Source: JAGQYH01 sp041393015 (GTDB taxonomy: Bacteria > Bacteroidota > Bacteroidia > Chitinophagales > JADIYW01). Taken from it: 64,000 bases of DNA. The position numbers were made by a program, and so were the translations under genes. Location: assembly GCA_041393015.1 (NCBI GenBank), contig JAWKKV010000001.1, positions 744,001-808,000 on the forward strand. Reading direction: 5' to 3'. The notes beneath the pieces were generated by a model that saw only the letters and a program-made list of their open reading frames with translations, was not told where the DNA came from and did no database searches. Position 1 is the stretch's first letter. Each line of letters opens with the position of its first letter. Positions 36,514 to 45,919 of this stretch are shown here, one piece after another.

Positions 36514-39500
36514 TTAATTCATTAAATAATTCGCTTCTATTACCGTGTTATTATATTGAAAAAGCGCAGAGAGATAATTCACCTCAATTGTTTTGGCATT
36601 TTCAAGTAATTGCGTGTATTGGAAATAATCAATCTCCCCGTTTTGATAGGCTATTTTTGCATGAAACAATATTTCTTGAGCCGTTACCTTTCCGGTTGTA
36701 TTGTAGTAATTTATGTTTTCTTCCAACTGGTTTAAATCAGTAAGCAATGCTTTATAGTTTGATATTAGCTGTGTTTCGTAATTATCAATCTCCGATTTAA
36801 TAATGGTGCCGGTACTCTTAGCGGCCGCAACCTTCGACTTTTGAGCACCGGACCACAAAGGAACTTCAATTCCCACTTGAAAACCCATATATGATTTGTC
36901 GCCCATTCCTCCATTCAATCCTTGAAATAGAGAAAAATTAAAGTCGGGCAATAATTTTCGCTTTTCAAGAACTTGCATTTGGTTAGCCAATGCCATTTTC
37001 TTATCAAAATAAGCTAAACTTGGATGGCTTATCGTATCCAAAGGCGTAAGAGAAAGTTGATCAAGATTGTCTTCGCTGACACTGTAAGATGAATCTGTTT
37101 GTAAGTATTGCCCCAAAACGATATAAGCCTTTTCTACATTTGCTTTGATCTGATTCATATGAACAGACACTTCCTTTTGCTTTGCTTTCGCATTTAGTTT
37201 TTCTAAATAGTTCGTCTCGCCTTGCTCATATCTTTTATTAGAGGCGTCTAAAAAGGAAGTATACAAACTATCTAAATAGGTGTACTCTTTCAACATTTGT
37301 TGCCAATACACGATTTCATAATAAGTCTTATAAACTGATTGGGTCAGCACTCTTTCATCTATATAAAATTGCCCTTGCGCTAATTGAATGTTTTCTTCTA
37401 ACACTTTTTTTTGCGCACTGTATACCGATGGAAATTGAATAGACTGATTAACTCCCCAAACGTGAAGCGGTATATCGTTAGCAGCAACATTGTTTTGATC
37501 ATAGTTGTAGTAAAACTCTGTCTTTCCAATATCAACTCCACTTTTCACCAACAATTTGCTTTGATCGATTCGCTGAGCTGACGCTTTTAACCCTGAATTG
37601 TTTTCCATCGCAATCTGAACAGCTTGCTCCACTGTAATAGAAGAAGTTTGAGCTTTGCCTATTACAGGAAGCATTAATAAGGCAAGAATTATTGCCGCAA
37701 CGGGTGTTTTCATTTTAAAATCTTTTCCTTTTCTATCAAATAAAGCATACAGAACGGGCAAAACAACAAGGGTTAAAAAAGTAGCAGAAATAAGTCCGCC
37801 CACCACAACTGTGGCTAAAGGCCTTTGTACTTCTGCACCGGCTGATGTAGAAATAGCCATAGGTAAAAATCCTAATGCCGCAGCAGAAGCCGTTAAAAGA
37901 ACAGGACGTAATCGATTTTTGGTACCTTTTAAAATTCTATCGTTGATATCAGTGAAACCATGTGATTTAAGGTCTTTAAACTCCTCAATAAGCACAATGC
38001 CATTGAGTACGGCAATACCGAAAAGAGCAATAAATCCAACTCCTGCAGAGATACTAAACGGCATGTCTCGAATGTAAAGTAATGCCACGCCTCCAATAGC
38101 TGACATTGGGATAGCGCTGTAAATAATGAGCGCTTCTTTTATGGAATCAAACGCAAAATAGAGTAAAACAAAAATAAGCACTAAGGCAATCGGTACCGCC
38201 ACCATTAACCTTGCTCTTGCTGTTCTTAAGTTTTCAAATTGCCCACCGTATTCAATCGTATATCCGGTAGGAAGTTTAATCTCACTATTAATGATATTCT
38301 GAACATCACCCACTACAGATTCTAAATCTCTATTTCTTACGTTTACGCCCACCACAATTCTTCTCTTGGTGTTGTCTCTAGAAATTTTTGCCGGACCTTT
38401 GGTGTAATTAATAGTCGCTAATTCGCTGAGCGGTATTTGATTGCCATTCGGCAATTGCACCGTTGCCATTCTAATGTCTTCGATATCTTTGTGGTGTTCC
38501 TTATCAAAACGCACCACTAAATCGAATTGCTTTTCGCCTTCAAATACGGTTCCGGCAGGTAAGCCTGCAAATCCCATACTTATAATGTTATTGATATCCT
38601 CCACATTAAGTCCGTATTTGGCAATTTTTTGCCTGTTATAAACCACAGACATTTGCGGTAATCCCGCCACTTTTTCAACAATGATATCGGCTGCTCCTTC
38701 TACATTGCCAATGGCTTTTTCAACTTCCATTGCTTTTGTATAAAGCACATCTAAATCTTCACCAAAAATTTTAATGGCCAAATCAGCTCTAACACCGGTA
38801 ATCAACTCATTGAATCGCATTTCAATCGGTTGTGTAAACTCAAAATCAATACCCGGCATTTCTGATAGTGCTTCTTTAAACTTATCGGCCAATTCATCTT
38901 TACTTTTAGCAGATACCCAGTATTTTTTAGGTTTTAACTTGATGATGACATCACTTTCTTCCATCGACATCGGATCCGTAGGAACTTCTGCCGCACCAAT
39001 TCTACTCACTACTTGATCTACTTCCGGAAACCGTTTTAAAATGCTTTCTATACGAGTAGTCGCTTCAACGGTTTGAGTAAGTGAGGTGCCTGTTTTTAGC
39101 ACTGGTTGAATTACAAAATCTCCTTCGTCTAGAGTAGGCACAAATTCACCTCCCATTTTTGAAAAAAGAAAACCGGTGCCAATTAAAAGAGCAAATGCTG
39201 AGCCTAGTACGATAAATTTATGGCCTAATGCCCAATTAATGGTTGGCTGATAAAGACTTTCTAATCCTTTAATTAAACGAGAAGAGATCGTTTTTTTATC
39301 CGGATCGGTTGGTTTGATAAACAAGGAAGCCATTACCGGAACATAGGTGAAACATAGCACCATCGCACCAATCAAGGCGAAGCAAAACACCAGTGCCATA
39401 GGTTTAAACATTTTGCCTTCTACGCCTACCAATGATAAAATCGGAATAAAAACTATGATGATGATAAGTTGACCAAAAACAGCAGAGTGCATCATTTTGC

Positions 39501-40839
39501 TCGCTCCTAAATGAGTGATGTTGTCAATAAAATTTTGCCTTTCCGATTTGGGAAGCGCTAGCAATTTGGACCTTTCGGCAGTGATTTTAAAAGCAATATA
39601 TTCTACAATGATTACTGCACCATCAATGATAATTCCGAAATCAATAGCGCCTAAACTCATCAGGTTGGCGTCCACACCAAAAATGTACATCAACGATAAG
39701 GCAAACAATAAACACATTGGAATTACAGACGCTACCACTAATCCCGAGCGAAAATTGCCCAATAAAAGCACCACAACAAAAATGACAATTAAACAGCCTA
39801 AAATCAGGTTCTCGGCAATGGTATGTGTCGTTTTTTTGATGAGTTCACTTCGCTCCAAAAATGGATTAATACTAATGCCCGGAGGAAGCGATGGAGAAAT
39901 TTGCTCCACTCTTTCTTTAACGGCATCAATAACCGATTTAGAGTCGGCACCTTTTAACATCATTACCTGTCCTAACACTTTTTCGCCTTCACCATTACCA
40001 GTAATGGCTCCAAAACGAGTAGCGTGCCCAAATCCAACCGAAGCAACATCTTTAATATAAATTGGAATTCCGCCTCTATTCTCAATTACGATATTTTCAA
40101 TATCCTCTAAAGACGAGGTTAATCCTTCTCCTCTTATAAAATAGGTTTGATTGCTTTTTTCGATATATCCTCCACCGGCAACACTGTTGTTTTTCTCTAA
40201 AGCAGAATAGGTTTGTTCGATGGATAAGTTTAAACTTCTAAGTTTCTCCGGATTAATAGCGACTTCATATTGTTTAAGGTAGCCTCCCCAAGTGTTCACC
40301 TCCACCACTCCGGGAATTCCCGAAAGCTGTCTTTTAACGATCCAATCCTGAATGGTTCTTATGTCGGCTAAAGAATAATCAGACCGATGGGCAGAATCAA
40401 CTTCAATGACATACTGATAAATTTCACCCAAACCTGTTGAAATCGGGCCCATAAATGGAGAACCAAATCCTGCGGGGATTTTCTCTTCTGCAGATTTTAT
40501 TTTTTCAGCAATTAATTGTCGTGGTAAATAAGTACCGATGTTATCGTTAAAAACTACGGTAACCACTGAAAGTCCAAACTTTGAAACAGATCGAATCTCC
40601 TTAACATCGGGAAGGTTGGCCATTTCTAGCTCTACCGGATAGGTTAGATACTTTTCGACATCTTCTGTCGCTAAATTTCTAGAGGTTGTAATAATTTGAA
40701 CTTGATTGTTCGTAATATCCGGAACCGCACCAATGGGAATATTAGAGAGTGAGTATAGTCCAAAACCGATAATTCCGGCTGAAAATAAAAGGATGATTAG
40801 TTTGTGATGGATGCTATACTGTATAATTCGATCTAACAT
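36514..40839 (-). CDS. CusA/CzcA heavy-metal RND pump fused to a TolC-like domain
   Basis: A 1441-residue fusion. Residues 1 to about 1025 are a complete heavy-metal RND pump with the family signature LGAIDFGIIIDGAVIIVEY in the fourth helix, 12 membrane helices and the C-terminal bundle around VGFIALFGIAVLNGIVLIEEF. After a linker with a hydrophobic, signal-like segment (AIILALLMLPVIGKAQ), the last ~400 residues form a TolC-type outer-membrane channel protomer (TVEQAVQIAMENNSGLKASA). Such fusions are known in Bacteroidota. The ORF opens 15 codons earlier, but MLDRIIQYSI is the conserved start. It is adjacent to the CusRS-like genes. Confidence 0.92.
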   Translation of the reverse strand: MLDRIIQYSIHHKLIILLFSAGIIGFGLYSLSNIPIGAVPDITNNQVQIITTSRNLATEDVEKYLTYPVELEMANLPDVKEIRSVSKFGLSVVTVVFNDNIGTYLPRQLIAEKIKSAEEKIPAGFGSPFMGPISTGLGEIYQYVIEVDSAHRSDYSLADIRTIQDWIVKRQLSGIPGVVEVNTWGGYLKQYEVAINPEKLRSLNLSIEQTYSALEKNNSVAGGGYIEKSNQTYFIRGEGLTSSLEDIENIVIENRGGIPIYIKDVASVGFGHATRFGAITGNGEGEKVLGQVMMLKGADSKSVIDAVKERVEQISPSLPPGISINPFLERSELIKKTTHTIAENLILGCLIVIFVVVLLLGNFRSGLVVASVIPMCLLFALSLMYIFGVDANLMSLGAIDFGIIIDGAVIIVEYIAFKITAERSKLLALPKSERQNFIDNITHLGASKMMHSAVFGQLIIIIVFIPILSLVGVEGKMFKPMALVFCFALIGAMVLCFTYVPVMASLFIKPTDPDKKTISSRLIKGLESLYQPTINWALGHKFIVLGSAFALLIGTGFLFSKMGGEFVPTLDEGDFVIQPVLKTGTSLTQTVEATTRIESILKRFPEVDQVVSRIGAAEVPTDPMSMEESDVIIKLKPKKYWVSAKSKDELADKFKEALSEMPGIDFEFTQPIEMRFNELITGVRADLAIKIFGEDLDVLYTKAMEVEKAIGNVEGAADIIVEKVAGLPQMSVVYNRQKIAKYGLNVEDINNIISMGFAGLPAGTVFEGEKQFDLVVRFDKEHHKDIEDIRMATVQLPNGNQIPLSELATINYTKGPAKISRDNTKRRIVVGVNVRNRDLESVVGDVQNIINSEIKLPTGYTIEYGGQFENLRTARARLMVAVPIALVLIFVLLYFAFDSIKEALIIYSAIPMSAIGGVALLYIRDMPFSISAGVGFIALFGIAVLNGIVLIEEFKDLKSHGFTDINDRILKGTKNRLRPVLLTASAAALGFLPMAISTSAGAEVQRPLATVVVGGLISATFLTLVVLPVLYALFDRKGKDFKMKTPVAAIILALLMLPVIGKAQTSSITVEQAVQIAMENNSGLKASAQRIDQSKLLVKSGVDIGKTEFYYNYDQNNVAANDIPLHVWGVNQSIQFPSVYSAQKKVLEENIQLAQGQFYIDERVLTQSVYKTYYEIVYWQQMLKEYTYLDSLYTSFLDASNKRYEQGETNYLEKLNAKAKQKEVSVHMNQIKANVEKAYIVLGQYLQTDSSYSVSEDNLDQLSLTPLDTISHPSLAYFDKKMALANQMQVLEKRKLLPDFNFSLFQGLNGGMGDKSYMGFQVGIEVPLWSGAQKSKVAAAKSTGTIIKSEIDNYETQLISNYKALLTDLNQLEENINYYNTTGKVTAQEILFHAKIAYQNGEIDYFQYTQLLENAKTIEVNYLSALFQYNNTVIEANYLMN

Positions 40840-40905
40840 TACTTTGATGCGTTTTTTATAACACACCAAAAGTAAGAGTAGCACTCTAAGGCATTTCTGA
40901 AGGCT

Positions 40906-40926
40906 TTCTTAAGATTTGCTTAAAAA
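40906..40926 (-). promoter_or_regulatory. Candidate response-regulator box upstream of the CusA-like gene
   Basis: A 21-bp sequence, matched at 20 of 21 positions by the box at 42996-43016 upstream of the response regulator. It contains two CTTAA half-sites whose starts are 11 bases apart, the spacing used by OmpR/PhoB-type regulators. It lies 67-87 bases before the pump ATG and overlaps the last codons of the sensor kinase gene. Confidence 0.65.
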
Positions 40927-42287
40927 GTAATGGAAACTGTTGTTCCTTGGCCCAATTCACTTACAATATTTAAATCAGCATGAATGGCATCGGCACATTT
41001 TTTTACAATGGACAAGCCCAAACCATTTCCGTAAATGTTTTTGTGCATAAGCGCATCAGAACGGAAGAAGTTGTCATAAATATGCTCTAAATCTTCCTTT
41101 TTGATTCCGATTCCCTCATCTTGAATGACACAAACTATTTTAGAGGATTCCTTTTGAATATTAATAGTTACAGAAGCATTTTTGTTGGAATATTTGATGG
41201 CATTACTTAAAACATTATCAATGATTAAGCTAGAATAATAATATGGCACGAGCATTTCAGCCTCATCAGCATTCACATTGATTTTTAATTCCTTTTCTTC
41301 TATCGTCTTTTTTAATCGAGTAAGTGACTCATCCACTAATGTTACAATAGAAATTGAATTGTTATCTTTGATCTTGGCCTTGGTATCTAATCGAGCCAAT
41401 AAAAGCAACTGTTCTAATGTGGCCGACATTCGTTCTAGTTCAGACAAGCAATAGGATATTTTTTCTTCGTACTCCGGTTGAGTTCTTGGTTTTCTAATTA
41501 AAACCTCCAATGTTCCCCTTAGTGTTGCCAACGGAGTTCTTAGTTCATGAGAAGCATCAGAAGTAAATTGTTTTTCTCTTTCTATTGCATTTTCAATTCG
41601 TTCTAGTAATTCATTAAAATCAGATGAAAGATTGAATAACTCATCTTTGTTTTCGGGTAAACGAACACGTTCTTTTAAATTATTCCTAGTAATACGCGTA
41701 ATGGTGTTGGAGATCTCTTGAACCGGCTGAATGCTTCTTCCTGCTAAAAACCTAGAGATATAATATAATCCAATCAAAACGACTAGATAAGAAATAATCA
41801 AAACGTTCCTCAGCGTTTTTACGACTGTTTTAGAGGATTCCGAAGACATGGCCGCCAAAATATATCCTTTTGTATTTCCATTTTCTTCAATCGGTAACTG
41901 CACTTGCCTTATATCTCTTCCATTTAACTCGGCATTAAAATGTCCCTTAAATTCGGTTTGTTCAAATGGCAAAACATCCTCTTTTAAATTAGGAGATTTA
42001 TCCATTAGCTTACCTTCCTTATCAATCAATTGAATAAAAACAGGATTAACTTGTATTTCTCTGTGCTCTCTTTCTTCCCACTCCGCCTTATTGATAAAGT
42101 GGATGCTATCCTGAATGATTTCTATTTCTTCGGTATGTTTTTGAGCTTCAATAGCCAAGTCTCTATCTAACTGACTAAAAACAGTACCCTGAACTATAAA
42201 ATAGATGACCCCACAAACCAATGCCATAATCACGGCAGAGGCAATCATGTAATGAAATGCAATTCTATCTTTAAAGCTTAAGTTCAT
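40920..42287 (-). CDS. Sensor histidine kinase (CusS-like)
   Basis: A 455-residue membrane kinase with two membrane helices (about 14-33 and 165-186) flanking a periplasmic sensor of ~130 residues, then a HAMP domain. The H box is SHELRTPLATLRGTLEVL (phosphorylated His near 244), with N box IDNVLSNAIKYSNKNA and G boxes DEGIGIKKEDL and GNGLGLSIVKK. It overlaps the response regulator gene by 4 bases (ATGA). Location next to the metal pump and matching regulator points to metal sensing, but the sensor domain has no obvious His/Met cluster. Confidence 0.92.
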   Translation of the reverse strand: MNLSFKDRIAFHYMIASAVIMALVCGVIYFIVQGTVFSQLDRDLAIEAQKHTEEIEIIQDSIHFINKAEWEEREHREIQVNPVFIQLIDKEGKLMDKSPNLKEDVLPFEQTEFKGHFNAELNGRDIRQVQLPIEENGNTKGYILAAMSSESSKTVVKTLRNVLIISYLVVLIGLYYISRFLAGRSIQPVQEISNTITRITRNNLKERVRLPENKDELFNLSSDFNELLERIENAIEREKQFTSDASHELRTPLATLRGTLEVLIRKPRTQPEYEEKISYCLSELERMSATLEQLLLLARLDTKAKIKDNNSISIVTLVDESLTRLKKTIEEKELKINVNADEAEMLVPYYYSSLIIDNVLSNAIKYSNKNASVTINIQKESSKIVCVIQDEGIGIKKEDLEHIYDNFFRSDALMHKNIYGNGLGLSIVKKCADAIHADLNIVSELGQGTTVSITF

Positions 42288-42952
42288 ATGTCCTTCGCAA
42301 TATAGCCTACACCACGGATGGTTTGAATATAATTTTCCTCATCCGAAAGCTTTAGTTTCTTTCTCAATGCATTGATGTAAACGTCAATAACGCCGGTATT
42401 GTATTCAAAGTGGATGTCCCAAACACTTTCAATAATTCTTGTTCTTCTACAAACCTTTCCTTTGTTTCTTATTAAAAACTCCAATAAGGCAAACTCCTTT
42501 TGTGTAAGATATATTTCTTCATTGCCTTTATGTACTTGGTGGTTTTCTGTATTAAGAGTGATGTCGCCCAATTTAAAAACAGCATGTTCTCCCGTTTTGG
42601 GTCGAAGTTGAACTTTGATTCTTTCTAGTAACTCATCGAAGTGAAACGGCTTTTTTATGTAATCGTTAGCTCCCGACTGCAGTCCAAAAACGGTTTCATC
42701 TACTGTATCTTTAGCGGTAAGAAATATAACGGGAGTTTGTTGGTTTTCCTTTCTAAATTGCCTACAAATTTCAATACCACTTAAACCTGGCAACATCCAA
42801 TCTAAGAGCAATAAATCATATTCGTTAGATTGGGCTAACACTAAACCTTCCTTTCCTTCAGATGCAACATCAACGGCAAAAGATTCTTCCTCGAGACCTT
42901 GTTTAAGAAATGCCGCAATCCCGGCTTCATCTTCAACGATTAGTATCCTCAT
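42284..42952 (-). CDS. OmpR-family response regulator (CusR-like)
   Basis: A 222-residue regulator: receiver domain with the acidic pocket in ILIVEDEAGI, phosphorylatable Asp in LLLLDWMLPGLSG (near 51) and Lys in DYIKKPFHFDELL (near 100), then a winged-helix effector with LTQKEFALLEFLIRNKG and the C-terminal hairpin LSDEENYIQTIRGVGYI. It is the first gene of the operon, followed by the sensor kinase and then the pump. A 21-bp box with direct half-sites lies 44-64 bases upstream, consistent with autoregulation. Confidence 0.93.
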   Translation of the reverse strand: MRILIVEDEAGIAAFLKQGLEEESFAVDVASEGKEGLVLAQSNEYDLLLLDWMLPGLSGIEICRQFRKENQQTPVIFLTAKDTVDETVFGLQSGANDYIKKPFHFDELLERIKVQLRPKTGEHAVFKLGDITLNTENHQVHKGNEEIYLTQKEFALLEFLIRNKGKVCRRTRIIESVWDIHFEYNTGVIDVYINALRKKLKLSDEENYIQTIRGVGYIAKDI

Positions 42953-42995
42953 GGGTCAAATATTGATCTTTAAAAATTAAAAGTGGTATAGAACA

Positions 42996-43016
42996 TTCTT
43001 AAAATTTGCTTAAAAA
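42996..43016 (-). promoter_or_regulatory. Candidate response-regulator box upstream of the CusR-like gene
   Basis: This 21-bp box differs from that at 40906-40926 by one base and has the same two CTTAA half-sites 11 bases apart. It lies 44-64 bases upstream of the regulator's start, as expected for autoregulation. Both copies face the same direction as their downstream genes. Confidence 0.65.
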
Positions 43017-43125
43017 CGTAAAAATCAAGTTCGAAATTAATGCTAATCTTAGAATAGTCCATTAGGCTACTAAAGATGAAGGAAGATTTTGTGCTACCAA
43101 CTTGTTTCTATTTGCTTTGCTATAT

Positions 43126-43380
43126 CTAAGCTTCGTTTCTAATGCCGTTGCGTTTTATCTCAAAGGTTTCAATAGCTTCTTTTATAATGTCCATCGAATG
43201 GTTGGACTTATCCATTACTTCTTCTAGTTTCTTATCTAGGTCTTTAGAATTAATATCAAACAAATCAATCTCTACTTGAGCTATTTTGCCAATTAAACTT
43301 TGTTGTGTGTTTTGAATGTCTTCCATTTTTACCAAAACCGAATCCATTACGCCTAATTTCTTTTTAGTTTTATCGTCCAT
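43126..43380 (-). CDS. Small coiled-coil protein, unknown
   Basis: A small acidic-basic helical protein of 84 residues when started at the ATG at 43380 (MDDKTKKKLG). The ORF extends 24 codons further upstream, but that part is hydrophobic and lacks conservation-like character. Heptad-like patterns (MEDIQNTQQSLIGKIAQVEI, then KKLEEVMDKSNHSMDI) predict a coiled coil. No family was recognised. It sits alone between the cold-shock gene and the two-component genes. Confidence 0.55.
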   Translation of the reverse strand: MDDKTKKKLGVMDSVLVKMEDIQNTQQSLIGKIAQVEIDLFDINSKDLDKKLEEVMDKSNHSMDIIKEAIETFEIKRNGIRNEA

Positions 43381-43571
43381 TTTTAAATCTATTTTGTTGT
43401 TAATCAATGTTTTGTGTTGGAATAAGATACAAAAAATGGTTGACTTGGACAAAAAGACAGATGGAAGCGTAGCTAATGGAAGTTATTTCCGAATACAGAA
43501 AGAAAGAAATTAGGCTCGAATCAAAGATTTCCTCTTATAATTTACTATTCGCACCAACTAGTGATTATCGT

Positions 43572-43892
43572 CTATTTAGATTTCTTTTTACTTGGTCTTC
43601 TTTTGCGTTGTGGTGGTTTGCCTTTAGCCAAAAATTTCACTTCAACTGCTCGTGGACCTTTATCCGTTTCTTCAATCTTGAAACTAACTTTGTTACCTTC
43701 TTGTATTTTAAAGTCCGCGTTGCTAAAATGTACAAAGACATCATTCTCTAATGCTGATGAGGAAATGAATCCAAATCCTTTCTTAAATTGGAAATTCTTG
43801 ACAACGCCTTCATAGCTCGAGTTGGAGCTTTTGGAAGTACTGGAAGATTTTCCACCACTAAAAAACGATTTGATTTTATCTAATATTGACAT
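43572..43892 (-). CDS. Cold-shock domain protein with basic tail
   Basis: A 106-residue nucleic-acid-binding protein. The cold-shock domain (about 27-90) shows the RNP1-like KGFGFISS and RNP2-like NDVFVHFSN motifs, with GPRAVEVKF at its end. A serine-rich N-terminal stretch (GGKSSSTSKSSNSS) and a strongly basic tail (KPPQRKRRPSKKKSK) flank it, a layout found in Bacteroidota cold-shock-like proteins and likely to strengthen RNA binding. Confidence 0.93.
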   Translation of the reverse strand: MSILDKIKSFFSGGKSSSTSKSSNSSYEGVVKNFQFKKGFGFISSSALENDVFVHFSNADFKIQEGNKVSFKIEETDKGPRAVEVKFLAKGKPPQRKRRPSKKKSK

Positions 43893-44001
43893 AAATTATA
43901 ACTTGCTTTAGCTGCAAAGATAAGCTTTAGTTTGGGAGGGCTCAAAATGGTACTAATTAACATTTATGGATAGTGTGCAATTAATAAATATATCTAAGTA
44001 C

Positions 44002-44154
44002 TTATTCAACAGCCTTCAAGGTGATTATTTTCTGATTCAGAATGTCGGGAGTCTTGGAATTCACTAGTTTATAGTTTGAATTAGATATTACAGCAACACC
44101 TTTGATCAAAGTAAAGTACGCAAAACCACTCCATTCGTCAGTAATTCTTCCAGT
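44002..44154 (-). pseudogene. In-frame coding-like remnant after the ThDP-enzyme stop
   Basis: Immediately after the TAG of the ThDP enzyme the same frame stays open for 50 codons (TGRITDEWSGFAYFTLIKG at the start, QKIITLKAVE at the end) until a TAA. The predicted peptide has a protein-like composition in an otherwise AT-rich spacer. There is no ATG. It may be the tail of another gene left by a deletion, or a C-terminal extension cut off by an amber mutation. The ThDP enzyme is complete without it, so the first explanation is likelier. No family was recognised. Confidence 0.45.
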
Positions 44155-45822
44155 CTAAGGAGCCAGTTTGTTTTTAATCACCTTAGCTAATGAGTTTGGA
44201 ATTTTGTCTAGTGAACCCAATAAATATGGCAATGCTTTCAGTTTAAATCCTTCGTATTCGCTGGGTACAATGGCATCAATCAAGTGAGGACCTTTTTCTC
44301 TAAAAGCCCTTTCTAGTGCGGAGTTAAACTCTTCAGCAGTTTCGGTTCGCACTGCAGACATACCCATGCCTTTGGCGATAGAAACAAAGTCTATTTCAGG
44401 TTGAGAAATATCTAATTGCGCCTTGGCTTTAGGTCCCGCTTTTTCTGCGCCCACTCTTTCCAATTCAATGTTGAGAATGGCATAAGAACCATTGTTCAGA
44501 ATTACTGTTGTTACATCTAACTGTTCGGCTACAATTGTCCAAAGTGATTGTATAGTATACATGGCTGAGCCATCGCCGATTAATGCTAGAACAGGTCGAC
44601 CCTTTCCGGCAACAGCAGCGCCTATGGCAACAGGCAAACCTTGACCGATAGCACCTCCGGTTAATGTCAGTAAATCGTGTTTTGGCGAACCGGCAGTGCA
44701 ACTAGGCAATTTGAGTCCGGAAGTTTGTGCCTCATCAGAAATAATCGCATTTTCGGGCAACATTGCTCCAACTGCTTGCATTATTTTCTCTGCATTCAGT
44801 TTTCCGGACGCAAGATTAGGTCTTTTGGCTTCCTGTAGTTTGGGCATCGTCTCTTTTGCATCAACAGCTTCTACTAATGCCGCTATACTTTTTAGGGCAT
44901 CTTGGTCTTGCTTAACCAACTCATGAAGCGTACATCTATCCGGCACGAGGTAGCTTTTCTTGCCAGGATAGCCGAAAAATGAAACAGGGGCTTTGGCATC
45001 TATAAGCACCAAATGGTCGAACCCACCTAATTGTACCGATGCCATTTCTGCTAAATAGGCCAAGCGTTCAACGTATGGTAGGCCGGCACCACGTTGCAGA
45101 CGTGTAGGGAATACTTCCGTTAAGAGTTTTGCACCTGTTTTCTCTGCAATCTTAGAGGCTGCAATCAAACCCTCTTCCATTAATACCCTTCTCCCCAAAA
45201 GGATGGCTGTTTTCTTACCTGATTTTTTTAAAATTGCTGCAATCTCATTGATAATTGAGTCAGAAGCACTTTCCGGAATCGGTTGAGAAAAATCATCTAT
45301 TGCACTTCCCCCTTCACTCCAAGAAATATCTGCTGGTAATATCAATGTGGAAATTTGTGCTGGAGTACCTGATGCTATTTTTATAGCTTCAGCCGTATCT
45401 GAACCAATATCTTCAGTGCTTTTAGAAGTACGAACCCACTTAGAAACATTACGTGCCACCGTTTCAATATCCGATTGTAACTGTGCATCGTATTGTACAT
45501 GATAGGTAGCATGATCTCCAACAATATTAACAATTGGCACTCTAGCTTTTCGAGCATTGTGAAGATTAGCCAAGCCATTTCCAAGTCCACACCCCAAATG
45601 CAATAAGGTGGCTGCAGGTTTTTCCGCAATCCTTGCATAACCATCAGCAGCTCCGGTAGCCACACCTTCAAAAAGAGTTAAAACTGCACGCATGCTGGAA
45701 TCATCCAATGCGGCTACAAAATGCATTTCGGAAGTGCCCGGGTTAGTAAAACAGGTGTCAATTCCGGCATTGGTTAATGTATCCATTAAAGCCTTAGCAC
45801 CGTTACTTTTTTTCTTACTCAT
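44155..45822 (-). CDS. ThDP-dependent enzyme, acetolactate synthase-like
   Basis: A 555-residue thiamine-diphosphate enzyme of the acetolactate synthase/benzoylformate decarboxylase group. The N-terminal domain has NPGTSEMHFVAAL and the cofactor-activating glutamate in LFEGVATGAADGYARI (near 52); the C-terminal ThDP/magnesium-binding motif is ALIGDGSAMYTIQSLWT followed by LNNGSYAIL. The wording of the first domain (NPGTSEM, HLGCGLGNGLANLHNARKA) is that of acetolactate-synthase-like proteins of unknown substrate and not of branched-chain IlvB; no ilvN/ilvC neighbours exist. It lies just outside the predicted island. Confidence 0.85.
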   Translation of the reverse strand: MSKKKSNGAKALMDTLTNAGIDTCFTNPGTSEMHFVAALDDSSMRAVLTLFEGVATGAADGYARIAEKPAATLLHLGCGLGNGLANLHNARKARVPIVNIVGDHATYHVQYDAQLQSDIETVARNVSKWVRTSKSTEDIGSDTAEAIKIASGTPAQISTLILPADISWSEGGSAIDDFSQPIPESASDSIINEIAAILKKSGKKTAILLGRRVLMEEGLIAASKIAEKTGAKLLTEVFPTRLQRGAGLPYVERLAYLAEMASVQLGGFDHLVLIDAKAPVSFFGYPGKKSYLVPDRCTLHELVKQDQDALKSIAALVEAVDAKETMPKLQEAKRPNLASGKLNAEKIMQAVGAMLPENAIISDEAQTSGLKLPSCTAGSPKHDLLTLTGGAIGQGLPVAIGAAVAGKGRPVLALIGDGSAMYTIQSLWTIVAEQLDVTTVILNNGSYAILNIELERVGAEKAGPKAKAQLDISQPEIDFVSIAKGMGMSAVRTETAEEFNSALERAFREKGPHLIDAIVPSEYEGFKLKALPYLLGSLDKIPNSLAKVIKNKLAP

Positions 45823-45902
45823 ATCTTCTTTTTCTCAGTAACATTAGATCACTAAAATACATCTATTCGGAATATATTAAAGGGTTTGAGTTGGCTTCGG
45901 TT
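45823..45902. other. Upstream region of the ThDP gene, outer flank of the island
   Basis: An AT-rich stretch before the ThDP enzyme's start. I saw no ORF or clear promoter in it. The island boundary candidate begins at 45903. Confidence 0.3.
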
Positions 45903-45919
45903 TATTTGCCAATACGAAA
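45903..45919 (-). repeat. Candidate att site, degenerate copy of the mnmE 3' end
   Basis: On the minus strand this reads TTTCGTATTGGCAAATA and continues to AA, encoding FRIGK-stop, against FCIGK-stop at the end of mnmE. It matches the mnmE copy at 15 of 17 positions, including an unbroken 11. It lies between the ThDP gene and the first decaying cassette. GCCAATA here also pairs with TATTGGC at 45935-45941, so an unrelated hairpin is an alternative reading. Confidence 0.45.

Noticed and set aside
38774..40060. Several plus-strand ORFs of 80-180 codons across the CusA-like gene
   Set aside because: They run antisense to a strongly conserved pump gene with complete RND motifs and have low-complexity compositions, so they are frame shadows.
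43316..43815. Plus-strand ORFs across the coiled-coil and cold-shock genes
   Set aside because: They lie antisense to the cold-shock domain gene, which has clear RNP motifs; no independent evidence supports them.
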